64,000 bases of DNA from Blattamonas nauphoetae (taxonomy: Eukaryota; Preaxostyla; Oxymonadida): NCBI GenBank assembly GCA_033064195.1, contig JARBJD010000064.1, positions 124,001 through 188,000 of the forward strand, written 5' to 3'. Shown piece after piece: positions 54,088 to 64,000 of this stretch. Under the pieces are notes generated by a model. The model ran no database searches. It was not told the DNA's origin and worked only from the letters and a program-made list of their open reading frames with translations. The position numbers and the translations under genes were made by a program. The stretch's first letter is position 1; each line of letters opens with the position of its first letter.

Positions 54088-57000
54088 ATGATCCCCCTCC
54101 CACTCCTTCTCTGCTTCTTGCAACCCATGTTAACTGTCATTTGCCGAACAACCAGTTCAACAAATCTCACATCACTTTTGGACACCATAAAAACCATCAC
54201 AGATCCTCAATCGAATGAAATTCAAGTTGCCTCGATTCCAGAAGGAACATACACTGGAAGAAACATCGAAATCAGGAGTAAAAATCTTGAATTATCTGGA
54301 GAACAGGCGAACAAAAGATCATCATCAGGAACACACATTCTCCCGCAATCTGGGTCAGAAATGTCCACAAATGAAGAACAGGTCAACATGCACACTGATG
54401 AGAATTACATATACTCATTGACGAACTCAACACTGTATTTGAAATCACTCCACTTTTCACTAGTCGCCATCTCTGAAGATCCAAGAATACAGCAAAATCA
54501 AGCACACACAACAAGACTGGCAATTGTCTCAAGCAGCATGTTGATAATATCTGAAAGCAGAATTGAAGTCTCGTCGGGTACAAGTGCGATTCTGATTTCG
54601 GCATCGACATTCGAGGAATCAACGTGTTCATCATCAGTTGTGATGAAGAAATGCTCGATATCGAGTGAAAGTGGCCAGCTGCGTGGTCTTGTGGAAACAA
54701 CAGCATTTCCAGATTGTGGAGCATTGCGTTCAATCTCGATTGTTGACTGTTCGTTCAACTCGCAAGAAGTTCTCGGAACAGACGGGATTGGCCTTTCACT
54801 GACACGGACACCTCGAAAAAGTGCAGAAGACGTGGGAATAATCTCACCATCGCTGATTGGATGCTCGTTTGTGAACATGAGTTCGATTAGCTCTTCCCGC
54901 CAGCCAAAGCTGTCGCATTTGTCCCAAAAGATGTTGGGATGTGTTGTGTCGCTGACAAGTTCACATCTGTCGGGATCAACAATTCGGGACGTGAACAATG
55001 GAGGCTCAGTTTTGTGCTCGAATTCCTCCTTCTCCTCCCTCCTCTCCTCCCCCAACACCGACTCCACACAAGGCACAGTCACTCTCCCCAATGGCACCTT
55101 TCCATTTGTTGATAATGGCACAGTGTATTTCTCTACATACGAAACCGACGATGGAAACTCATTCGCCTCCTTCTCGCACTGCCACTTCACTGGTGCCAAC
55201 TATGCATCGAACGAGCGCGCGCTCACATTTCTCTTCTACCCAGGTGCCATCACCATCACCTCCTGCTCGTTCGCTGACCATACAGTCATCCCAGAAAGGG
55301 TTTCTGGTGGAGGGGCACTCTGGGTGAATCAATATCATGCAGAAACGACCCAACCACTCATCGTCGAGAAGTCGAACTTCACGAATATCAAAACAATCGG
55401 ATATGGAGCCGGGATGGCGATAGAGATTGACCAGCCCGCCACGATCGACAGCTGCAAGTTTGAAAGATGTGGGCCTCCTGCTGATGGAGGCGCTTTAAAA
55501 GCTGGTGGATTGTACCTTTACGTCGTCCCCCCATGCCCTGCTCTCACAGTCACAAATCTCGACTTCGAGTCTTGTTCTGCAAGCTTCTCGGTGGGTGGAA
55601 TGTGGTTCGACTCTAAAGTCGACGCCGTTCTCTCCGATTGGATCTTCAACGACTGTTCAAGCATTGATCCGGACTTCGGCCAAGGTGGTCTCCACGTCAC
55701 ACTCTATGGATACTATCCAACTGAATTCACACGACTCACTTTCACTGACTGTAGTGGTCGTATTGTCGATGGAATGTATATAACGTCAGTTTATGATGAT
55801 GTCAAGATGACTGACGTCCACTTCTTTCGATGCCAAAAAGGGTTATACAGTGTTATGCAGATACGTTCCACACTGACACTGCATGCTTGTTCTTTCGTTG
55901 AATGTTCATCGAAAAGTGGGAGTACTGCCTTCGGAATGATTAACGCTGGATCGTGTGTGATCTCTGATTGTCTGGTGAAGGATTGTTCTCTCTCTACAAC
56001 CGGAGCAATCACGATAACACATGCCGGCAACAATATTAACTATTTGGTCTCTCTCACCCGAGTCGCCTTCGTCAACAACTCTGTCGGGCAGATTGAAGAC
56101 TCTTCATTATCGATGAACAGTACAGCAGATACAACTGTTTTTGTTGATGTGCATCTAAAGCATTTCGATGGTGATCCGAAACCAACAATCTCGGTAGTCG
56201 AGTGCTTCACGACGTGTGCCACAAACAGCATTGGAATGCACATGATTGTCAATCGCTACACTCCTGAGGAGTCAAGAGTGCGAATCGATGATGAAGCGTT
56301 TAACAATGTTGGGCCGCTGTTGACAGAAGCAGTGGAACTCTCGTTTGATTCACTGACAGGAAGAATGGAGTTGGAGATGAAGGGGAAGATGCCGATTGCG
56401 TCGCAGAAATATGAAGTGACATTTAGAAACGAGGGGGACAAGACAGATGTGAAGGGAGTGATTGAGTTTGTGAATGGGAAGGGCACACTGACATCGCCGT
56501 CTCCATCGTTGACACTGGATTACTCGACGTCGTACACAATCACGTCGATTGTTGGGATTGTTCCCTCTTCCTCTTCATCTCTCTCCAATGCCCTCACATT
56601 CCCACAGGCAGAGTGGGCGTTCAATCTCGCTTCGACACCGTCCTTCCTCTCCTTCACCACACCCGAACAACCACCCACTCTCGTCGGAGCCAAAGCTTCA
56701 CTCGACTCGTCCAACGAATCACTCGCCTTCATCATTCTGATGCTCAGCGAAGAGGTGACAGGATCATACGAGATTGTTGTGGAGGAGGAAGGGAAAGACA
56801 TCGTCATAACTGTCAACTTTGACGAATCTTCAAAGATGGGTGTGTCGTCAAACTTTGTTGTGGTTGGAGAGGATCGCAAGCTGACACACGACACAAACTA
56901 CACAATCAAGTCAATCACTCCATCACCTGATTCAGAATCACCATTTGTGTGGATGAACGAGACAATCATTTTCCACATCCCCAAATCGTCATTTTATCCG

Positions 57001-58056
57001 AAGAAAGCGATGTCGCCCGAAACGAAGAAGCTGCTGAGCTGGCTGATTCCTCTCGTCGCGTGCCTGCTCATCGCTCTCCTTGTGGTGATCGTGCTGGTTG
57101 TGCTCCTTCGCCGTCGTCTGGCGAAATCTCAAGCGAACCTGAAGGAGATGGAAGACATTGCCGCGTGCGATCAGCCGCCACTCGATGACGAGAAAGTGGA
57201 GATTGTGACAGACAACCAGATCGGAGTGATGTCCATCCAAACATGTGCTTCGTCTGAATCGAAAGCAGAAACGAAGCAGAAAGAAGAACCCGAACCATCC
57301 GACGAAGTGATTGATTTCAAGAATGTGGAGGAAGCCTTGCCTTGCTGTGGAGACATGAAGACGACAGTTTATGTGTCGAAAGATCGAACGCTGTACAACG
57401 CGCTTCACTCGGAGAATCGTTGGGATGTTCGAGTTCGACAAGCTCAGCTCCAGCTGGTTCGAGGATTGAAGGGAGTGTCGAAGAAGGACAGAGAAGCAGC
57501 GATTCTCCGAGCACTGACGGCTCACAACATTCTGTTTGATTCGAAACAGAATGTGTGCTTGAAACTGAACCTTGACGTCACACCCCAAGTGCCTCTTCAA
57601 AACGTCACTCAACCACAACTCGACCAACAAGACTCACCACAGCAACAACTCGAGGAAGGTCGAACGGTGGAGACGAACGAATCGAAACAGATTGTGGCTC
57701 GATCGACAGAGCGAGTGAACGAAGGAGTGCGTTGGTTTGCTCCCGAAGTGATCGAGAACAAACCACACATGAACTCGGGCCACGGGGCAGTTTTTAGTCT
57801 TGGCCTGATCTTGTGGGAAATGGAGACTGGTTATGTGCCGTTTGGGGAGCAAGATGCGGTGAATGCATCACGTCAGATTGTGACCGGAGTGACACCGAAG
57901 CTGGAATTGGTGGCGAATTCAGAGATGCGAGAACTGATTGAAGAGTGTCTCTCACTGAATCCTGAAGACAGACCCGACTTTGACACAATCGAATCCACAC
58001 TCGCTCAGATTCCTGCTGACAAGTCAATCCATCCGAAAGCATTCATACAACCTTGA
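54088..58056 (+). CDS. Receptor-like surface protein with pseudokinase tail (1322 aa)
   Basis: Shorter member of the family. The start is the ATG before MIPLPLLLCFLQPMLTVIC, a signal peptide; the frame upstream to 53986 lacks this quality. The outside part is mostly beta-helix (ISSESGQLRGLVETTAFPDC, RVSGGGALWVNQYH, YGAGMAIEI, DGGALKAGGLYLYV), with one or two Ig/IPT-like repeats only (YEVTFRNEGDKTDVKGVIEF). A membrane span (LIPLVACLLIALLVVIVLVV) precedes LLRRR. The cytoplasmic kinase-like half has VRWFAPEVIENK, VFSLGLILWEMETGYVPF and CLSLNPEDRPDFDTI. The catalytic loop is replaced by TAHNILFDSKQNVCLKLN, so HRD and DFG are gone. It sits in the spacer of the inverted duplication. Its tail is the closest relative of the relic at 18477. 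Confidence 0.87.
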   Translation: MIPLPLLLCFLQPMLTVICRTTSSTNLTSLLDTIKTITDPQSNEIQVASIPEGTYTGRNIEIRSKNLELSGEQANKRSSSGTHILPQSGSEMSTNEEQVNMHTDENYIYSLTNSTLYLKSLHFSLVAISEDPRIQQNQAHTTRLAIVSSSMLIISESRIEVSSGTSAILISASTFEESTCSSSVVMKKCSISSESGQLRGLVETTAFPDCGALRSISIVDCSFNSQEVLGTDGIGLSLTRTPRKSAEDVGIISPSLIGCSFVNMSSISSSRQPKLSHLSQKMLGCVVSLTSSHLSGSTIRDVNNGGSVLCSNSSFSSLLSSPNTDSTQGTVTLPNGTFPFVDNGTVYFSTYETDDGNSFASFSHCHFTGANYASNERALTFLFYPGAITITSCSFADHTVIPERVSGGGALWVNQYHAETTQPLIVEKSNFTNIKTIGYGAGMAIEIDQPATIDSCKFERCGPPADGGALKAGGLYLYVVPPCPALTVTNLDFESCSASFSVGGMWFDSKVDAVLSDWIFNDCSSIDPDFGQGGLHVTLYGYYPTEFTRLTFTDCSGRIVDGMYITSVYDDVKMTDVHFFRCQKGLYSVMQIRSTLTLHACSFVECSSKSGSTAFGMINAGSCVISDCLVKDCSLSTTGAITITHAGNNINYLVSLTRVAFVNNSVGQIEDSSLSMNSTADTTVFVDVHLKHFDGDPKPTISVVECFTTCATNSIGMHMIVNRYTPEESRVRIDDEAFNNVGPLLTEAVELSFDSLTGRMELEMKGKMPIASQKYEVTFRNEGDKTDVKGVIEFVNGKGTLTSPSPSLTLDYSTSYTITSIVGIVPSSSSSLSNALTFPQAEWAFNLASTPSFLSFTTPEQPPTLVGAKASLDSSNESLAFIILMLSEEVTGSYEIVVEEEGKDIVITVNFDESSKMGVSSNFVVVGEDRKLTHDTNYTIKSITPSPDSESPFVWMNETIIFHIPKSSFYPKKAMSPETKKLLSWLIPLVACLLIALLVVIVLVVLLRRRLAKSQANLKEMEDIAACDQPPLDDEKVEIVTDNQIGVMSIQTCASSESKAETKQKEEPEPSDEVIDFKNVEEALPCCGDMKTTVYVSKDRTLYNALHSENRWDVRVRQAQLQLVRGLKGVSKKDREAAILRALTAHNILFDSKQNVCLKLNLDVTPQVPLQNVTQPQLDQQDSPQQQLEEGRTVETNESKQIVARSTERVNEGVRWFAPEVIENKPHMNSGHGAVFSLGLILWEMETGYVPFGEQDAVNASRQIVTGVTPKLELVANSEMRELIEECLSLNPEDRPDFDTIESTLAQIPADKSIHPKAFIQP

Positions 58057-59540
<1,484 letters not shown>

Positions 59541-60583
59541 TCACAATGTGTCGTCGTGGTTGATCTCTGCTGCTGGGAACCCACTCGGATGGTCCATGTG
59601 ATGAGGCTGAGGCGGCGTGGCCGGGTTGAACATCTTGTCCAATTCCGCAATCGTCGGTCGAAGTTTCGGATCCAAGTTCAGACACGACACAATCTGCTCT
59701 CTCAGCGAATCAGAAAAGTTCGTCATCAACGGCAGCACGCCAGAACCCAGCTGCCGTTGAGCATTCACTGCATCATACTCACGGAACGGCACTTGCTGCG
59801 TCTCCAACTCCCACAGAATCAGTCCCAGACTGAACACTCCGGCCTGTCCTGCATCCACATCTGTCTTCGCTTCCACCATCTCTGGCGCCTTCCATCGATC
59901 CCCCTCGTTTTCCTGATTCGCTCCACTCCCAGTCTGCCCAGATTTCTGATGCCACGATTGCCCGGTTTGCGAGTGTTGCTTGCAGTCGATCATCACAACA
60001 CCCGCCGCATCGAAAAAAATAGAGTGAGGGTTCAGAGTCGCAAGAACATGACCAATGTTTGGCTGTTTCTCGATCTCCTTCGCTCTTTTCAGAAGTTGCA
60101 TTCGAACCGACGCAACGTCCAACGTCGGCTCGTTCTGCAGTGGCTTGTGAAGTCTGTTGTAAAGCGTATCCTTCTTCCAAACTGCAATCTCTGTTCCATC
60201 AAGTTGTTTGATCAGAGTGGGCTGTTCTGGTGCAAGGTGGCTCCCTGCGTCGAGGTCGGAATTGTGGAGAGGATTTCGCATGTCCTGCTCGACAGCGGTG
60301 ATCACGTTTTGTTCTTCTCGAGTTGGCGAGGCGAACGATGATTCGTGGAGTCTGGCTGTGTTTTGAATCGTGTCGTCATCGTCTTTCCAATCAACAGCGA
60401 CGGGATCCACTTCCTTCATTTCGGACTGGTTTGCGTCTTTCTTCTGCTTTCGTCGGCGGCACAGAATCAGAACGAGGAAGAAGATGAAGAGGAGAGTGAT
60501 GATCGAGGCAACCACAGGAATCAGCCACGAGATCGTCTGAAGTGCTTGCGCTTTCTTTTCATCTGACTGGCTCAGTCGGAATA

Positions 60584-62116
60584 CAGTCGAAATCACATGA
60601 CTTCGCGATTACATCCGACTTCATCACTTCTTTCTTTTCACATTTTTATGGTTTGTTCATCATTTCAAATCGAGCTAGCTCTTCGACACTCACCATTTTT
60701 GCAGGAACACGGTGGACTTGATCTGACCCAGAAAGTTGAAAAAGTGTCGACCAAAATATTGAGACTGTTTGAAGTGAAATGACATGGATTAAAATGAAAG
60801 TTAGATGTGAGTATGAGTTGGGTTGGAAAGAAAACACTGATGCACATATCTGTAGTAGAAAACGAACGAATCAAAACTCTCGTACATGCTGATCGAAAAA
60901 GGAGTTCAATGGTGCCTCGTTTGCCCTTAAAAAATGTATTCCTGTTCCATTCCATTCTCCTTTCCAATTCTGTAGAAGCGTAAAAGATGGAACCTAAGTC
61001 CTCAAGTTAAAAAGGAGAATACGGAGCTTCATAAAAGCCTGGCTGAAGAATCCAAGATCGAATAAGAAGACGAAAAGGACATACGAACGGTGTACAACCG
61101 TGCGTGAGGATGCCGTGATCCTTGCGGAGATTGAGTGCAATCGCTTTAAGACGAAGAAAGAAATCAAAGAAAAACTCTTGAAGTCACACCACATCAATGT
61201 TTCGGAGTCTACCATTGGTAGACGTGGAAAGGAGGACGGGATCTCGCAATGCCCAGCGAAACACAAACCACTCCTTCGAGCCACCAACGTCGAAAAGCGG
61301 CTATTGTTTGCGCGTGAACACCTGATGTGGGGAGAACAGGATTGGAAACGGGTGTTGTGGAGTGATGAAGCAATGATCTGTTTGCGTGAACCGAAGGGAA
61401 AAGTGTACGTTTGGCGGAGAAAAGGTGAAGAATTCAATGAGAAGTGTGTTCTACATACTGTGAAACATTCTGTCCATCTGATGGTTTGGGGTTGCATCGG
61501 CTGGGGCGGTGTTGGAAGTTTGGTGTTCATCAAAGGCAACCTAGAGCAAAAGCAATATCACAAAATTGTTAGAACACACGTTCACGACAATGGTATGTCA
61601 CTTTGTGAACAACCGTTCGTATTTCAGCAGGATAACGACCCAAAACACTCCTCAAAGCGCATCCAAAGTTGGATCGCCAAACAACCATTTTCAACTTTGG
61701 TCTGGCCTCCCCAAAGTCCAGATCTCTCACCAATTGAGAATGTCTGGCGCACTCTGAAAAATAAGCTGAACAAAAGAGCACTTCATACCACTGACGAACT
61801 GAGACTGGCCATCAGAAGTGTTTGGAATCGGGACCTTCTGAACTGTGTTCAATCTTCAATCCTGTCAATGCCGAGGAGGATCAATGAAGTAATTGACAAC
61901 AAAGGATATTGGACACATTATTGAAAATGTGGAACTGTTTGTGGGTGGAGGAGATGAACCCATATTCTTTTTATTTTTCGCTTCACGCATCACAAGACAC
62001 TTTTTCCGGTTTGTCGAAGAGTCATTTGTGACAAAAAATGGGATATAATGAGAGAGCATGTGAAATGAAGGAGGAGAATGTCATCCTCCTTCCGCGAACC
62101 CATGTGACCGAGACTG
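60584..62116 (+). mobile_element. Tc1-like DNA transposon, 1.53 kb
   Basis: Imperfect inverted ends of about 24 bp: CAGTC, four variable bases, TCACATG, two variable, TTCGCG. TA at 60582-60583 and 62117-62118 is the target duplication typical of Tc1/mariner. It carries one transposase on the plus strand. Confidence 0.92.
60998..61924 (+). CDS. Tc1-like transposase, DD34E, N-terminus probably damaged
   Basis: The catalytic core is whole: VLWSDEAMICL (first Asp), FQQDNDPKHSSKRI (second Asp) and SPDLSPIENVWRTL (Glu), with 34 residues between the last two, plus the GCIGWGGVG and YVWRRKGEEF landmarks of Tc1. The frame is open from 60998 (after TAA) and begins to look like transposase at RSFIKAWLKNPRSN, so the first helix-turn-helix is short or missing. 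No ATG opens this frame near the start; an ATG at 60987 lies in another phase and stops at once. A frameshift or a lost exon would explain it. The element may therefore be inactive although its ends are good. Confidence 0.85.
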   Translation, partial: VLKLKRRIRSFIKAWLKNPRSNKKTKRTYERCTTVREDAVILAEIECNRFKTKKEIKEKLLKSHHINVSESTIGRRGKEDGISQCPAKHKPLLRATNVEKRLLFAREHLMWGEQDWKRVLWSDEAMICLREPKGKVYVWRRKGEEFNEKCVLHTVKHSVHLMVWGCIGWGGVGSLVFIKGNLEQKQYHKIVRTHVHDNGMSLCEQPFVFQQDNDPKHSSKRIQSWIAKQPFSTLVWPPQSPDLSPIENVWRTLKNKLNKRALHTTDELRLAIRSVWNRDLLNCVQSSILSMPRRINEVIDNKGYWTHY

Positions 62117-64000
62117 TAAGAACGATTCGTTCGTTGTCGAATTCTTTCCGAAAACGAGGCGAGCACGGAGTGAGAACGTGCGATCCAGCGCTTTTGTCAT
62201 GTTTTCCTTCACTGACACAGAGAATCCAGTTTCTGTCCAGTTTGTCGCTGTCTCCATGTTCACTTCAATCGGAATCTGCGTCCCTTCCTTCTTCAACTTC
62301 TCGTCCCATTCAAACACTCCCAGAAAGAGGCCACAAGGAATCAGTGTCGTCCCAACGATCTTCACTTCGAATGTCTTCGTCGTCTTGTTGAACGAACTCG
62401 ACGATTGTGACGATGAGAGTGTTGGGATGAAGAGGGGAGCTGCAGCAATCCAATTCATTCCTTTGACGGAACAGGTTTCCGCTGAGATCCACGCTGACAA
62501 TCCATCCAGAAATCCATCCCCAGCCTTTAAACTTCCAACCTCAATTTCTCCATCTCCCGAGCAGTGGATGTTCCGACGAGCTGAAGGGAAGAGAGAGCTT
62601 GGAGGGATGTTGTTGTCGAATGACGACGTGCGGATCGACAGCTTCCCTCCCTTCATGTTCACAGCTCCATGCGCAAGATGATGGAACTCGTTCGAATGAA
62701 CTTCCGTCGTGCAGTCAATCAGTTCGATCAGTCCTGTTTCCCACCTGCACACATCATCAGTCTCTCCTTCTTCATTTCCTGCCTGTTTCGTGGTGAACGA
62801 TCCATCCTTCAACACGATCTCTCCTCGCGTGGCCTGAAGGAACACAAATGTCGAGGCTGTCCAATCAATCTCAACATCCACATTTCGGAATTCCACAAAC
62901 GCTTCCGTCAGAGTGATCATCGCCGTTCCATCTGTGCTCGACGAACCAGAATGCACAGTCAGTGTCGGTTCTGATGAACTCCCATTCACAAACACAACAT
63001 GCGAACCTGTTGGAACAACCAGTGTTCTGGAAAGCGTCGTTTTGTCGAGCAGAGCGAATGTCGGGCGAGAGAAGCGAGTTCCAGCAACAATCCACGCTGA
63101 GTCGAGTGTCTGACACATTTTTCCTCGCTCTCCACACAAAACCGAAATATTTGTTGAACTTGTGTTGCAGAATATGGTGATTTCTTCTGGAATTTCATCC
63201 ACTGTGAACACGCCGTTTTCAATCGATATTTGATCAGAGACATCGTTCTTACAGATGATCGAGGTGATTGTGTAAGTCGAACCGTACTGAAGGGTGTCCG
63301 GCCACCCAATCGCCAAAGTCTCGGTTGACGATTCAGAGGATGTATTGAAGACAGCAGTCAAAGTGTCGGAGGAGTTCAGAGTGATGGTGTACGTCTTGTC
63401 CAGCTTCAAGTTCGTTCCCAAAAAATGGACAACAAGTGCTGTTTTGATTGTGTTGTACGAGAGTTCCACGTTTGTCACAAGAGGGCGATCGGGAACAAGA
63501 ATCACAACATCCTCGTTCACCAAGAAACCACTTGACGCGTCTCCCATCGGAATGACTCGGTATTCACTTTGATATTTGATGTGGGAGGGTGATTGTGTCG
63601 CATCCACATTGAATTCAGCTTTGGCGTGTGTGGAATTCATCAACTCAATCACAGCCAACGATTCCCACACTTGGTTGTCCTTCTTCAAGCACACTTTTCC
63701 CATCCCATCCTCCAAGTGTCGACCAATCAGCGTCACTTCAAGTTTGGTTCTATCTCCATTCAGATGGAAGTCAACATCTTCCACACGAGCAGGTTCAACA
63801 GGAACAAAGAACGAGATTCCAAAATCGACCAGTGTCTTCCCATCCGAACAAGAGAGCGAGTCGACAGTGTATGTTGTGTTGTACGACAGTTGAGAATCAG
63901 ATGGCGTCACGAATGGATAAAGACACGCGTCGAACACAGGCAGCAATCCTGATTCGCTTGTCGTCATTGTCAACACTCGTTTGTGGGAAGGAGTCTTTCC

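Larger units (their letters stand above)
59541..64000 (-). pseudogene. Receptor pseudokinase gene split by a Tc1-like transposon, 5' part beyond window
   Basis: Host blocks are 64000-62117 (C-terminal Ig/IPT-like repeats, second beta-helix) and 60581-59541 (membrane span WLIPVVASIITLLFIFFLV and the kinase-like half). The element 60584-62116 with its TA duplication lies between FL and FRLSQSDEKK, and skipping it restores the frame FLFRLSQ found in the paralogue at 45078. Both blocks are open throughout. Near-identical to 45078-52991, with scattered substitutions (for example SSTNISVLCGERGKM against SPDVSLLCGEADKM). The interruption cuts just before the membrane span, so what remains would be a soluble ectodomain. 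A disrupted allele or a very recent pseudogene fits best. Confidence 0.88.

Overview
The window is nuclear DNA of a protist, most likely an oxymonad (Metamonada, Preaxostyla) of the Blattamonas kind. This rests on very short GT-AG introns (24-170 nt), on giant receptor-like proteins joining beta-helix and Ig/IPT-like repeats to one membrane span and a degenerate protein-kinase tail, and on a helical family ending in a conserved EGIEDV/KLQND motif that I recall from Blattamonas. The species call is from memory. TAA, TAG and TGA all serve as stops, so the code looks standard.

Layout. 1-9.3 kb holds ordinary housekeeping genes: a Trk/HKT-type K+ transporter (-), a secreted GH13 alpha-amylase (-), a THEP1-like P-loop NTPase (+) split by a 2.0 kb pogo-like transposon, and a copine/RGLG-type vWA protein (-) with seven tiny introns. 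9.9-17.7 kb is a 2598-aa receptor pseudokinase (-), followed by a severed kinase tail and a cyclin (+). 20.2-33.8 kb is one small host gene (copy A) opened by two insertions: a 5.3 kb DIRS-like retroelement fossil, which itself carries an 859-bp MITE-like element, and a 7.25 kb element with pogo-type inverted ends that encloses a decayed VPS13-like gene and a Tc1-ended element. 33.8-44.8 kb holds decayed sequence, a second DIRS-like fossil, an intact paralogue (copy B), a stub of a third copy (C), and a 366-aa unknown gene. 45-64 kb is a cluster of three more receptor pseudokinases. The first and third are arms of a large inverted duplication with CA/TG microsatellites at matching places, and the third is cut by a Tc1-like transposon.

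Main themes. (1) Three host reading frames are cut precisely by four insertions with short target duplications or none, and are otherwise open, so the insertions are recent. In contrast the two DIRS fossils and the VPS13 cargo are heavily decayed, suggesting they moved as already defective copies helped in trans. (2) The pogo-like elements make 3-bp target duplications (TCA, TTA), not the TA normal for their transposase family. (3) The receptor pseudokinases evolve by internal repeat duplication, inverted segmental duplication and transposon breakage, as expected of a surface-protein family under diversifying pressure. The pathway they serve is unknown.
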